DNA of 64,000 nucleotides from Methanomassiliicoccales archaeon PtaU1.Bin124 (lineage in GTDB: Archaea > Thermoplasmatota > Thermoplasmata > Methanomassiliicoccales > UBA472), in the NCBI GenBank assembly GCA_002067865.1, contig MVRC01000012.1, positions 29,395 to 93,394 of the forward strand, in the 5' to 3' direction. The position numbers and the translations under genes were made by a program. The notes under the pieces were generated by a model. That model saw nothing but the letters and a program-made list of their open reading frames with translations, ran no database searches and had not been told where the DNA came from. This document shows, in pieces, positions 7,916-17,143 of the stretch (position 1 is the stretch's first letter; every line of letters starts with the position of its first letter).

Positions 7916-9378
7916 CGGTTCATCCCCTCCTCGAACCCCTGGGCCATCACTTCGAAGCGAGGGGTCGCTCCGGTCCATATGTCGAAGGCCTTCATGGCCT
8001 GGTAGATCAGCATGTCCTTGCCGGACACAGCCTTGGCACCCTTGGCCTCCGCCTCGGCGACCAGCCTTGTCCTGGCAGGATTGTAGATGGTGTCCATGAC
8101 GAACTGACCTGGGCCGAGGACATCGGCCTGCACCGACAGTTGGTCGGGATAACCTTTCATGCCCAGCGGGGTGCAGTTGACCACGATGTCATATGATCGA
8201 GACGAGACGATCGAGGGATCGATTACCTCCACTCCAGTGAAGCGGTCGGCCAGCACCTTCGCCTTGTCCTTGGTTCGGTTGGCCAAAACGATCCTCGCCC
8301 CGGTCTTTGACAGATAGGCGCAGACCGACCTGGCCGCGCCTCCCGCGCCCATGACCAATGCGACCTTGTCCTCGGGGTCGATGCCTGCGTTCTGGAAGGT
8401 CATCTCCACGCCGTAGACATCGGTGTTGTAACCGGCCATCTCCCCGTCCTCGTTCTTGACGGTGTTCACCGCCCCGATGCGCTCGGCCTCGGGGTCCAGG
8501 CGGTCGAGGTACTGGATGATCTCCTCCTTGTAGGGGATGGTGATGTTGCTGCCGCGGATCCCCAGCGTGGCGATGAGATCGAGCAGATTGGGGAGGTCGT
8601 GCTTCTCCGATTGGAACTTGAAGTAGCGGCCGGGAATGTCCAGGTCCTTGTAGGCGGCATTGTGCATCCATGGTGACAGAGAATGGGAGAGGGATTGGCC
8701 ACAAACTCCTGTGATGACTACGTCCCCTTCCAGCCTCTTCAGCGATGCCAGGTCGATCTGACCTGGAGCGACCTCCTTCCCTGGCTGTAACGATGCATAT
8801 GTGAAGCTGGAGCCGATCCGGTCGTGCAGCGCCCTGGTGACGCCGCCTATCTCGCCCATGCCGATGGCCAGGAACTCGTTCTCCGTGGCCGAGTAGGCCT
8901 GAGCGGCCTCTACCAACGAAAGGACGTCGCCAGGGCCGTTGGTGCGGTACGCCACCTTGACGATGTCGCCCTTGGCGGCCATGGACACCATCGCCTCGAC
9001 GATGGCAGATGTCCTCGGGGTCCTCTCGAAGTCATGATAGGAGATGATCAGCTTGGCTCCCTTCAGCAGACGGGGCGCCTCGGAAAGCAATGGGAAGTCA
9101 TGCTCCAGATCGACATAGGCGAAACCGCTTCGGACCGCCTTCTGCAGGAAGTGCAGCTTCTCCTCGTCGGAGCCTTGCCACTCCCCGCCCTGCCCCCTGG
9201 AACGGAGCGTGGCGATGGTCGGAACGCCCGCGGCGGCCAGCTGGTCCACTTCATCTGGCAGGCTGGCCATGGCATCGAAGCGCACCTCGATGAGGTCCGC
9301 TCCGCCCGCCACCCCCTCCTCGCTGGCCTTCAGGGCCGAGGCGGCATCCTTCTCCGCCACTGCAACGCACACCCGCAT
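7912..9378 (-). CDS. aroDE: Bifunctional 3-dehydroquinate dehydratase / shikimate dehydrogenase
   Basis: One 488-residue chain carries two consecutive shikimate-pathway enzymes. Residues 1-215 are a type I dehydroquinase: EVRFD near 32, the histidine in ISYHDFERT near 112 and the Schiff-base lysine in DIVKVAYR near 139. Residues 218-488 are shikimate dehydrogenase: SLSHSLSPWMHN, the catalytic lysine in NITIPYKEE, GYNTD, and Rossmann motif MGAGGAARS. This domain order is the same as in plant DHQD-SDH enzymes. All catalytic residues appear intact, so both activities are expected. Confidence 0.94.
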   Translation of the reverse strand: MRVCVAVAEKDAASALKASEEGVAGGADLIEVRFDAMASLPDEVDQLAAAGVPTIATLRSRGQGGEWQGSDEEKLHFLQKAVRSGFAYVDLEHDFPLLSEAPRLLKGAKLIISYHDFERTPRTSAIVEAMVSMAAKGDIVKVAYRTNGPGDVLSLVEAAQAYSATENEFLAIGMGEIGGVTRALHDRIGSSFTYASLQPGKEVAPGQIDLASLKRLEGDVVITGVCGQSLSHSLSPWMHNAAYKDLDIPGRYFKFQSEKHDLPNLLDLIATLGIRGSNITIPYKEEIIQYLDRLDPEAERIGAVNTVKNEDGEMAGYNTDVYGVEMTFQNAGIDPEDKVALVMGAGGAARSVCAYLSKTGARIVLANRTKDKAKVLADRFTGVEVIDPSIVSSRSYDIVVNCTPLGMKGYPDQLSVQADVLGPGQFVMDTIYNPARTRLVAEAEAKGAKAVSGKDMLIYQAMKAFDIWTGATPRFEVMAQGFEEGMNR

Positions 9379-9382
9379 CTGT

Positions 9383-10414
9383 TCACCTCTCGGTGATGGT
9401 CTCCTCGATGGCGTGGCCGAAGTGCCTGCCGCCCCTCTCCAATTTCACCAGGATGTCCATGCCCGGCTGAAGCTCCGTGACGGATATCGAGCCGTCCTTG
9501 GTGCACAGCCTGATGGTCTCGGCGTTCTGCAGTATGATGGTGTGGGGGTGCGATGGCGTTTCCACCTCGATCAGCAGCAGCGGACGCACCTCGACCTTGG
9601 ACCTGCCGACCACGACCGGTCTCGTCCTTCCGGCAGAGTCGACGGCCAGCAGTTCGTCCCCGGCCTTGACCTCCGACAGGTACTTGGTCCTGCCGTCGCT
9701 GCACATGACATAGGCATGCACGGGTCCGGCGTTCACCCGGAACGGCCTGGCCGCGACGTACTCGCTCTCCAGGCTCTCCGAATGGATCAGGAAGAGGCAG
9801 TTGCTCTGCGATCCGATGAGCATGCCCTCGCCCACCTTCAGCAGCGAGCAGGTATCGATGCAGACCCTGTCGCCGATGCCCAGCGGCTTCACCTTGCTGA
9901 CCTTGACCGCCGTCAGTTCCTGCTTGCCCTCTGCACCGGATGTCAGGTCGGAAAAGTCCTTGATCTTCTCCGGCGAAAGAGGCTCGATGGCGATGCCGTC
10001 GACCCCTACCTCCAGCGTCTCGGCGAACAGCTTCGCCTCCTCTGGCGTCCTGGCCCCGGCGATGATATCGGTCTTGGAACGCTGGAACTCCGCTATGAGG
10101 TTCTCCAGCGGGATGACCTTCCAGTCGTTCGCGGCGATCAGCAGGAAGTCCACCTTGTCCTTCCAGGCGGAGGCCTTCTTCAGGTCCTCGGGACGGTTGA
10201 TCTCGATGACCTTGCCCACCACCTTGTCGTCCACCAGCAGGTCCATGCCCGATATGATGATGGCATCGAACCTTCCCAGCTTGAGCAGCCCCGCGTCCTC
10301 CTTGCGGACCACGATGTCGACCAGGCCCGCTTCCAGCGCGGTTGTCACTACCTGTTTCCTTTCGTCATATGTAGGGAGGTGGTCGCTCCTCACCCACACC
10401 AGCTTCTCAGCCAT
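9383..10414 (-). CDS. 3-dehydroquinate synthase II (archaeal)
   Basis: NAD-dependent oxidative deaminase/cyclase converting 2-amino-3,7-dideoxy-D-threo-hept-6-ulosonate (ADH) to 3-dehydroquinate, the archaeal replacement for AroB (MJ1249 type). 343 residues, full length. Family stretches include KLVWVRSDHLPTYDERK at the start, AGARTPEEAKLFAETLE in the middle, and the C-terminal GDELLAVDS and GGRHFGHAIEETIT. It lies between ADH synthase and aroDE in pathway order. Confidence 0.95.
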   Translation of the reverse strand: MAEKLVWVRSDHLPTYDERKQVVTTALEAGLVDIVVRKEDAGLLKLGRFDAIIISGMDLLVDDKVVGKVIEINRPEDLKKASAWKDKVDFLLIAANDWKVIPLENLIAEFQRSKTDIIAGARTPEEAKLFAETLEVGVDGIAIEPLSPEKIKDFSDLTSGAEGKQELTAVKVSKVKPLGIGDRVCIDTCSLLKVGEGMLIGSQSNCLFLIHSESLESEYVAARPFRVNAGPVHAYVMCSDGRTKYLSEVKAGDELLAVDSAGRTRPVVVGRSKVEVRPLLLIEVETPSHPHTIILQNAETIRLCTKDGSISVTELQPGMDILVKLERGGRHFGHAIEETITER

Positions 10415-10420
10415 GGGAGC

Positions 10421-11212
10421 TCACTTGAGGATCTTCAGGGCTTCCTCGACGTCCATGTCCTCCAGGACGATGCCGCTGATGGCCTTGGTGATGCCGATGA
10501 TGTTGCGGTGCTGGAAGACGTTGCGCCCGATGCTCACGCCCTTCCCGCCCGCATCCATGGAATCCTTCACCATCTGCAGGACGCGCTCGTCGGAGTCCAT
10601 CTTCGGACCGCCGGCGATGATGACCGGGGCCTCTGCCCCGCGCACCACTTCCTTGAAGGTGTCGATGTCGCCCGTGTAATTGGTCTTGATCAGGTCCGCG
10701 CCCAGCTCAGTGGCGGTCCTGGCGCACTTCTTCACCAGCTCCACGTCGTAGGCGTCCTTGATGTCCTTGCCGCGGGGGTAGATCATGACCATCAGCGGCA
10801 TGGACCATTCGTTGCACTTACGGGACACTTCGCCGAAGTCCCGCAGCATCTCCGGTTCGTGGTCATCGCCTAGATTGATATGGATCGAGACCGCGTCCGC
10901 ACCGGTCTTGATGGCCTCCTCCACCGTGGTCACGATGACCTTGTAATTGGAATGAGGGGACAGGCCAGTGCTTGCAGAGAGATGCACGATGAGCCCGATG
11001 TCCCGGCCGAAGGAACGGTGCGAATACGGGATTATCCCCTTGTGCAGCACCACAGCTGTGGCGCCTCCCTGGGATACTTTGTCGATCGTCGACCTCATGT
11101 CGATAAGCCCCTCGATGGGGCCCATGGTAATGCCGTGGTCCATAGGAACGATGACGGCCCGTCCAGTGGATCGGTCCATGATTCGTTCCATCCTTACGTT
11201 CTTACCTAGCAC
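10421..11212 (-). CDS. 2-amino-3,7-dideoxy-D-threo-hept-6-ulosonate (ADH) synthase
   Basis: Class I aldolase-family enzyme (MJ0400 type) making ADH from aspartate semialdehyde and 6-deoxy-5-ketofructose phosphate, the archaeal entry to aromatic synthesis. 263 residues, with VPMDHGITMGPIEGL near 24, the Schiff-base lysine in ADLIKTNYTGD near 184 and the phosphate site GISIGRNVFQH-like segment near 230. The GTG at 11212 follows a GAGGTGA ribosome site. It is the first gene of the aromatic operon, immediately behind the divergent promoter region. Confidence 0.95.
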   Translation of the reverse strand: MLGKNVRMERIMDRSTGRAVIVPMDHGITMGPIEGLIDMRSTIDKVSQGGATAVVLHKGIIPYSHRSFGRDIGLIVHLSASTGLSPHSNYKVIVTTVEEAIKTGADAVSIHINLGDDHEPEMLRDFGEVSRKCNEWSMPLMVMIYPRGKDIKDAYDVELVKKCARTATELGADLIKTNYTGDIDTFKEVVRGAEAPVIIAGGPKMDSDERVLQMVKDSMDAGGKGVSIGRNVFQHRNIIGITKAISGIVLEDMDVEEALKILK

Positions 11213-11250
11213 CTTTTCACCTCGGTGAACCGTGTCAAGTTATAGCACGC

Positions 11251-11258
11251 ATTTAATC
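11251..11258 (-). promoter_or_regulatory. Putative promoter of the aromatic/homocysteine operon
   Basis: Minus-strand reading GGATTAAAT lies about 40 nt before the ADH synthase GTG, preceded by a purine-rich BRE-like CGAAAG. Predicted start is near 11228, giving a short leader that contains the GAGGTGA site. The 209-nt gap 11213-11421 is shared with the divergent ACT-domain regulator gene. Confidence 0.45.
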
Positions 11259-11388
11259 CTTTCGCAGCCCAGCGGAATCGCCCGATTACGAATGGAATAA
11301 TGCGGACATGATGTTATGCCGTCCAATCCCAATAAGCCTTTCTGAAATGCCAGGACATTTCGATGGACAAATAGGTACAACGGGAAAT

Positions 11389-11397
11389 CCTTTTATG
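11389..11397 (+). promoter_or_regulatory. Putative promoter of the ACT-domain regulator
   Basis: CCTTTTATG preceded by GGGAAAT (BRE-like) ends about 25 nt before the ATG at 11422. There is no room for a ribosome site after the predicted start, so the transcript is probably leaderless. Confidence 0.45.
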
Positions 11398-11421
11398 TGA
11401 TAGGCTCATCCCCCAACTGTT

Positions 11422-11922
11422 ATGTGGAAGCAGATCGCCAATCATTTCGGCAGGTATCCCTCGCAGGCCAAGGTGGCCAAGCTCCTGCTGGAACAGGGCT
11501 TCAGGGTACACCAGGGCAGGATCTATGCCGGAGATGTGGAGTTGGGAGACGTGGCCATTGGTAAGGCCGTGGGCGTCGACCGCCGCATAGTGAAGTCTGC
11601 CGTCGAGACCATCGAGTCCACCCCGGAGCTGATGCGCGTGTTCTCCAAGCTCAGACCGACCTCCTTCCTGATCGAAGTGGCCTCGGAGATGGGCTGGAGC
11701 GCCATCGAGATCATCGCCCAGAACGCTGGGACGCCGGGCATCGTGGCAGAGGTGACGGGGGTCGTCGCCAACGCCGGCATCTCCATCCGCCAGGCGATCG
11801 TCACCGACCCCGACCTGAGCACCGAGCCCCGGCTGTACATCATCACCGAGAGCCCGGTCCCGCCAGAGCTCATTCCGGTGATGAAGAACTGCCGCGGCGT
11901 GAAGTCGATCATCCTCCTCTGA
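11422..11922 (+). CDS. ACT-domain amino-acid-metabolism regulator (COG2150 type)
   Basis: A 166-residue protein. Residues 1-70 have helix-turn-helix character (QAKVAKLLLEQGFRVHQG; VAIGKAVGVDRRIVKSAVETI). Residues 88-166 form an ACT domain (GTPGIVAEVTGVVANAGISIRQA). It matches the archaeal family described as predicted amino-acid-metabolism regulators. It is divergent from the aromatic operon and shares its promoter region, which makes a phenylalanine/tyrosine/tryptophan-responsive control of that operon plausible; this is inference. The EamA transporter follows 4 nt later. Confidence 0.82.
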   Translation: MWKQIANHFGRYPSQAKVAKLLLEQGFRVHQGRIYAGDVELGDVAIGKAVGVDRRIVKSAVETIESTPELMRVFSKLRPTSFLIEVASEMGWSAIEIIAQNAGTPGIVAEVTGVVANAGISIRQAIVTDPDLSTEPRLYIITESPVPPELIPVMKNCRGVKSIILL

Positions 11923-11926
11923 TACG

Positions 11927-12811
11927 ATGGCCCTGGTCCTAAACGAGAAAGGTTCCGGTCCGTACCTCGGCGTGCTCATCGCCGTGGTAAGCGTTTCGTT
12001 CGCTTCCATTTTCATCGTCTGGAGCACCGCTCCTCCCATCGTCATCGCCGCCTACCGCATGCTCTTCGCGGCGCTGATCCTTTTGCCGTTCGCTTCCGGC
12101 CCATGCAGGAAGCAGTGCGCCCAGTTGAAGCGTCCCACCGTGCTCATCCTGGCGGGCATCGGCCTCGTCCTTGCATTGCATTTCCTCACCTGGACCACCT
12201 CGCTCACCATGACGACCGTGGCGGCATCGACGCTTCTCGTCACGGCCCATCCTTTGATCATCGGGCTGGTGTCAGTATTTTATCTAAAGGAGACAGATAA
12301 AAAAGCGATCGTCGGCATGATGCTGGGCTTCTCCGGCATCGTCCTCATCTCGCTATCTGGCTTCGAGGCCGGCGACCTGGGCGGCGACATTCTCGCCTTC
12401 ATCGGCTGCCTCTTCGCCGCCGTCTACATCATCGGCGGGAGGGTCATGAGGCAGAAGGTGGACATCGTCCCCTACGCGTTCTTCGTCTACGCCTTCGCCG
12501 CGGCGTTCCTGTTCGCCGGGGCGTTCGCCAGCGGGGCGCAGGTGCTACCAGTTTCGACCGAGAATCTCGTCCTGTTCCTGCTGCTGGCCGGGGTATCGAC
12601 CATCATGGGCCATACCGTCTACAACTGGAGCCTGAAGTACGTCTCCGCGTCATTCGTATCGATCTCGCTTCTAGGCGAGCCGATACTGGCGTCGGTGCTG
12701 GCGCTGTTCTTCTTCAATCAGGTGCCATCGCCGGTGCTGATCGTCAGCGGCATACTGCTTCTGGCCGGCGTGGTGATCGTGGCAAAATACGAGATCAAGT
12801 TCGAGTCCTGA
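11927..12811 (+). CDS. EamA/DMT-family transporter
   Basis: A 294-residue membrane protein with about ten hydrophobic helices arranged as two EamA repeats (residues 15-145 and 155-288). The second repeat contains GEPILASVLALFFFNQVPSP, typical of the C-terminal half of drug/metabolite exporters. It is co-transcribed with the ACT regulator. That pairing suggests an amino-acid or metabolite exporter, but the substrate cannot be read from sequence. It ends one base before the convergent carB stop. Confidence 0.88.
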   Translation: MALVLNEKGSGPYLGVLIAVVSVSFASIFIVWSTAPPIVIAAYRMLFAALILLPFASGPCRKQCAQLKRPTVLILAGIGLVLALHFLTWTTSLTMTTVAASTLLVTAHPLIIGLVSVFYLKETDKKAIVGMMLGFSGIVLISLSGFEAGDLGGDILAFIGCLFAAVYIIGGRVMRQKVDIVPYAFFVYAFAAAFLFAGAFASGAQVLPVSTENLVLFLLLAGVSTIMGHTVYNWSLKYVSASFVSISLLGEPILASVLALFFFNQVPSPVLIVSGILLLAGVVIVAKYEIKFES

Positions 12812-15800
12812 TCACACCACTGGCTCATGGTAGGAGGAGATGTCGCTCACGCCCACATCCCCCTGCCTGGCCCTTCTGATCGCACCGACAGTTGCCTTGG
12901 CGGCCTGGATGGTCGTCAGGAACGGGATCTCCAGCTCGACCGCCAGGCGGCGCATCATCGCCCCGTCCCGGACCGAACCGGAGGCATATGTCGGTGTGTT
13001 GATGATGAGGTTGATCTGGCCCATGCGCATCAGGCCCAGCGCGTCCGGCGAGGTGTTCTCCCTCACCTTGTAGACGGTCGTGGCTGGGACGTTATGGTCC
13101 TTGAGGAAGGTGGCGGTTCCCTTGGTGGCATAGATGGTGAATCCCATCTCCTGCAGGCACTTCGCGACCACCAGCATGTCCTTCTTGTCGCTATCGGCCA
13201 CGGTGATGTACACCCCGCCCTTCAGCGGCAGCTTCATGCCGGCCGAGACCAGCGCCTTGTAGATGGCCGAGTTGAAGTCGCTGTCGATGCCCATGACCTC
13301 GCCGGTGCTCTTCATCTCCGGCCCGAGGATGGAATCGACGCCTGGCAGTTTCAGGAACGGGAAGACCGATGCCTTGACGGCGATGTGCTTGAACTCCGCC
13401 ACGCCCACATAGCCCAGGTCCTTAAGCTTCTTGCCCAGCATGACCTTGGTGGCCAGCTTGGCCAGCGGCACGCCGATGGCCTTGGAGACGAACGGGACCG
13501 TTCGGGAGGCCCTGGGGTTGGCCTCCAGCATATAGACCTCGTTGTCCTTGACGGCCAGCTGCAGGTTCATCAGACCCTTGATCTGCAGGGCCTTGGCGGT
13601 CTTGATGGTGATCTCGATGATGCGGTCCATCACATACGAGGGGATGGTGTGCGCAGGCATGACCATGGTCGCGTCGCCGGAGTGGACGCCCGCCTCCTCG
13701 ATGTGCTCCAGTATGCCGCCGATGAAGACGTCCTCGCCGTCGCAGATGGCATCGACGTCGATCTCGATGGCGTGGGAGAGGTACTTGTCGATGAGGACCG
13801 GGTGGGACTTGCTGACCCTGACCGCCGTCTCGACGTAGGTCTTCAGCTCCTCCTCGTTGTAGATGATCTCCATGCCCCTCCCGCCCAGTACGTATGAGGG
13901 ACGGAGCAGCACGGGGTAGCCGATGCGGTCGGCCGCCTCCTTGACCTCCTGATGAGAATGTCCGGTGCCAGAGTCCGGTTGCTTTATGCCCAGTTCCCGC
14001 ATGAGGTGGGTCCAGCGCTTCCGGTCCTCGGCTATGTCGATCATGTCCGGGTCGGTGCCGAGCACCTTGGCCTTCTTGCCCTTCAGCGCCTTCTCCAGCG
14101 GAACGGCCAGGTTGACGGAGGTCTGCCCTCCGAACTGCACCACGACCCCGTCCGCGTCCTCCTTCTCGATCACATTGAGGACGTCCTCGAGCGTGAGAGG
14201 CTCGAAGTACAGGCGGTCGGAGATGTCATAGTCGGTCGAGACCGTCTCCGGGTTGTTGTTGATGACGATGGCATCGACGCCTTCCTCCTGGCAGGCCATG
14301 ACGCCGTGCACGCAGCAGTAGTCGAACTCGATTCCCTGGCCGATCCGTATCGGTCCAGCACCGACGATGATGACCTTCTTCCGGGGAGAGCGCTTGGCCT
14401 CGCACTGCTCCTCATAGGTCGAGTAGAAGTAAGGTGTGGCCGCTTCGAACTCGGCGGCGCAGGTGTCGACCATCTTGTAGGTCGGGACGATCCCGTGCTT
14501 CAGCCGCATCTCCCTGACATGCTCTTCGCTCATGCGGGCGAACTTGCCGATGCTCTCGTCCGGGAAGCCCAGGCGTTTGGCGCGGCGCAACAGGTCCTTG
14601 TCCAAAGGTCCCGCGGCCAGCTCCTTCTCCATGTCCACCAGGTTCCTCACCTTGCGCACGAAGAACTCGTCCCAGGCGGTCCACTCGGCCAGCTTTTGTA
14701 GCGGAATGTTGCGGCGGATGCCTTCGGCGATGGCGTAAAGGCGCTTGTCAGTGGCCACCTTCAGCTCCTTCTCCAGTTCGACATCGTTCCACCGTTCCGG
14801 CTCGAGGTCGATCTTGTCCGTCTCGAGGGAGCGGATGGCCTTCATGATGCCTTCCTCAATGCTGCGGCCGATGGCCATGACCTCCCCGGTGCTCTTCATC
14901 TGGGTGCCGAGGGTCTTGTCGACCGTGCGGAACTTGTCGAAGGGCCAGCGGGGGATCTTGATGACACAGTAGTCGATGGTCGGTTCGAAGGCGGCGGAGG
15001 TCTTGCCGGTGATCTTGTTCTGGATCTCGTCCAGCGTCTTTCCGATGGCGATCTTGGCCGCCACCCTGGCGATGGGATAGCCAGTCGCCTTGGACGCTAG
15101 GGCGGAGGAACGGGACACTCTCGGGTTCACTTCGATGACACGATACTCCTTCGTCAGCGGATCGAAGGCGAACTGGACGTTGCAGCCTCCCTCGATGCCC
15201 AGTGCCCTGATGATCTTGATGGAAGCGGTCCTGAGGCGCTGATGGTCCACATCGTTCAGCGTCTGGACAGGCGCCACGACGATGCTCTCGCCGGTATGGA
15301 TGCCCATGGCGTCCAGGTTCTCCATGGAACAGATGATGATGCAGTTGTCGTTCTTGTCCCGCATCACCTCGTACTCGAACTCCTTCCAGCCGATGACGCT
15401 CTCTTCGATCAGCACCTGGTGGATGCGGGAGTAGATCAGTCCGCGTCCCACGATGGGGACGAGCTCCTCCTCGCTATAGGCGATGCCGCCGCCAGTGCCT
15501 CCCAGCGTGTAGGCGGGGCGGATGAGGACCGGGTACTTCCCGATGAGCTTGACGGCCTCCTTGGCCTCCTCGATATTGTGGCAGGTCTTCGACACCGGGA
15601 CCGGTTCGCCGATGTCGATCATGGTCTGCTTGAACAGCTCCCTGTCCTCGCTCAGGGCGATGGCGCGGGGCTGCGTGCCGAGCAGGCGGCAGTTGAGCCG
15701 TTCCAGATAACCTTTCTCGGCCAGTTCGGAGCAGAGGTTGAGCGCGGTCTGGCCTCCCATGCCGGAGAGGACGCCCTGCACCTTCTCCCTCTCGATGATC

Positions 15801-16027
15801 TTGGCGATCGTCTCCACATTGAGCGGTTCGATGTAGACGATATCGGCCATCTCCAGGTCCGTCTGGATGGTGGCCGGGTTGGAGTTCACCAGCACCGTCT
15901 CATAACCCTCCTCGCGGAGGGAGCGGCACGCCTGGGAGCCGGAGAAGTCGAACTCCGCCGCCTGCCCGATGACGATCGGCCCGGAGCCGATGACCATGAG
16001 CTTCCCCTTCTTGGGCTTCTTGCTCAC
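12812..16027 (-). CDS. carB: Carbamoyl-phosphate synthase large subunit
   Basis: 1071 residues, full length. It makes carbamoyl phosphate from bicarbonate, ammonia delivered from CarA, and two ATP. Two homologous ATP-grasp halves are visible (RPAYTLGGTGGG near 170, RPSYVLGGRGMEI near 711), each opening with an IVIGQ/IRIGQ.EFD dinucleotide motif. The C-terminal MGS-like allosteric domain starts near residue 930 (GVYITVADSDKK). The start overlaps the carA stop as ATGA, so the two subunits are coupled. It supplies pyrimidine and arginine synthesis. Confidence 0.97.
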   Translation of the reverse strand: MSKKPKKGKLMVIGSGPIVIGQAAEFDFSGSQACRSLREEGYETVLVNSNPATIQTDLEMADIVYIEPLNVETIAKIIEREKVQGVLSGMGGQTALNLCSELAEKGYLERLNCRLLGTQPRAIALSEDRELFKQTMIDIGEPVPVSKTCHNIEEAKEAVKLIGKYPVLIRPAYTLGGTGGGIAYSEEELVPIVGRGLIYSRIHQVLIEESVIGWKEFEYEVMRDKNDNCIIICSMENLDAMGIHTGESIVVAPVQTLNDVDHQRLRTASIKIIRALGIEGGCNVQFAFDPLTKEYRVIEVNPRVSRSSALASKATGYPIARVAAKIAIGKTLDEIQNKITGKTSAAFEPTIDYCVIKIPRWPFDKFRTVDKTLGTQMKSTGEVMAIGRSIEEGIMKAIRSLETDKIDLEPERWNDVELEKELKVATDKRLYAIAEGIRRNIPLQKLAEWTAWDEFFVRKVRNLVDMEKELAAGPLDKDLLRRAKRLGFPDESIGKFARMSEEHVREMRLKHGIVPTYKMVDTCAAEFEAATPYFYSTYEEQCEAKRSPRKKVIIVGAGPIRIGQGIEFDYCCVHGVMACQEEGVDAIVINNNPETVSTDYDISDRLYFEPLTLEDVLNVIEKEDADGVVVQFGGQTSVNLAVPLEKALKGKKAKVLGTDPDMIDIAEDRKRWTHLMRELGIKQPDSGTGHSHQEVKEAADRIGYPVLLRPSYVLGGRGMEIIYNEEELKTYVETAVRVSKSHPVLIDKYLSHAIEIDVDAICDGEDVFIGGILEHIEEAGVHSGDATMVMPAHTIPSYVMDRIIEITIKTAKALQIKGLMNLQLAVKDNEVYMLEANPRASRTVPFVSKAIGVPLAKLATKVMLGKKLKDLGYVGVAEFKHIAVKASVFPFLKLPGVDSILGPEMKSTGEVMGIDSDFNSAIYKALVSAGMKLPLKGGVYITVADSDKKDMLVVAKCLQEMGFTIYATKGTATFLKDHNVPATTVYKVRENTSPDALGLMRMGQINLIINTPTYASGSVRDGAMMRRLAVELEIPFLTTIQAAKATVGAIRRARQGDVGVSDISSYHEPVV

Positions 16028-17109
16028 TTCGATCCCTCCAGCATCTTGGCGAAGTCATCAAAGAGGAAGGTCGTGTCCCTCGGTCCAGGACAGGCCTCGG
16101 GATGATATTGGACCGAGAATATGGGCAGTTCCTTGTGGGTCATGCCTTCCACCGTGCCGTCGTTGGCATTGATGTGGGTCACTTCGAAGCCGGTGCCGTC
16201 CAGGCTGTCCGGGTCGACCGCATACCCGTGGTTCTGCGAGGTGATGTAGACCCGGTTCTTGTGCTTCACCGGTTGGTTGGCGCCCCTATGGCCGAACTTC
16301 AGCTTGAACGTCCTTCCGCCGAAGGCCAGGGAGAGCAGCTGGTTGCCCATGCATATTCCCATGATGGGATACTCCTCCTTGATCTGGTGGATGGTGTCGA
16401 TGGTCGTCCTCTTCAACTCCGGATGGGCGGGGTCGCCCGGTCCGTTGGAGATCATGACCCCATCGATCTCGTTGTCGCGGAACCATTTCCGCGGGGTGTC
16501 GTTCGGCAATTGGATGAGATTGAAGCGTTTCTGCAGTTCCCGCAGGATGTTGTTCTTCACCCCGCAGTCGAACAGCGCCACGGTCTTGGCGTTCTTGCGG
16601 GGAGAGGGAAGGTGTACGACCTTCTTCACCGATGCCTGCCCGACCAGGTTCTCCTCCGACGGGAAGGCCATGCGGCGCACCTTTTCCAGCACGTCCTCGG
16701 GTTTCTCATCGAAGACGATCGCCCCCCTCGGCGTCCCCTTCTCCCTGATCTTGATGATGGCGCACCTGGTGTCCAGTTCACAGATGCCGGGCACCTTGTT
16801 CTCCTTGAGGTAGGCGTCCAGGGTCATACCGTGGTACTGGTCGCTGGGTTCGAGGCAGTTCTGCCTCACGGCAAAGCCCCGCACCTGCACGTGGTCCGAC
16901 TCGACGTCATGCTGGTTGGTGCCATAGTTGCCTATGAGAGGGTAAGACATGATGAGGATCTGGCCCAGGTAGGACGGGTCTGTGAGACTTTCCTGGTAGC
17001 CGGTCATCCCGGTGTTGAAGACGACCTCTCCATATGTCGTCCTCTCAAAACCAAAACCCGTGCCCTCCAGAATCGTCCCGTCCTCGAGCACAAGGTAGCA
17101 TTTCTTCAT
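16024..17109 (-). CDS. carA: Carbamoyl-phosphate synthase small (glutaminase) subunit
   Basis: 361 residues. N-terminal CPSase small-chain domain (GMTGYQESLTDPSYLGQI near 35) and a C-terminal class I glutamine amidotransferase with nucleophile motif GICMGNQLLSLAFGG and the His/Glu pair in VQYHPEA near 340. It releases ammonia for CarB. The ATG at 17109 is almost at the predicted transcription start (TATA at 17134-17143), so the carAB message is nearly leaderless. Confidence 0.97.
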   Translation of the reverse strand: MKKCYLVLEDGTILEGTGFGFERTTYGEVVFNTGMTGYQESLTDPSYLGQILIMSYPLIGNYGTNQHDVESDHVQVRGFAVRQNCLEPSDQYHGMTLDAYLKENKVPGICELDTRCAIIKIREKGTPRGAIVFDEKPEDVLEKVRRMAFPSEENLVGQASVKKVVHLPSPRKNAKTVALFDCGVKNNILRELQKRFNLIQLPNDTPRKWFRDNEIDGVMISNGPGDPAHPELKRTTIDTIHQIKEEYPIMGICMGNQLLSLAFGGRTFKLKFGHRGANQPVKHKNRVYITSQNHGYAVDPDSLDGTGFEVTHINANDGTVEGMTHKELPIFSVQYHPEACPGPRDTTFLFDDFAKMLEGSK

Positions 17110-17133
17110 TAAGAGTCGATGGTAATTTTACTA

Positions 17134-17143
17134 TGTATTTAAC
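17134..17143 (-). promoter_or_regulatory. TATA element for carAB
   Basis: Minus-strand GTTAAATACA, 25-34 nt before the carA ATG. It is a strong archaeal TATA match with little or no leader downstream. Confidence 0.55.

Noticed and set aside
9209..10873. Plus-strand frame of 554 codons over ADH synthase and DHQ synthase II
   Set aside because: Antisense frame with repetitive His/Leu/Asp composition and no family similarity.
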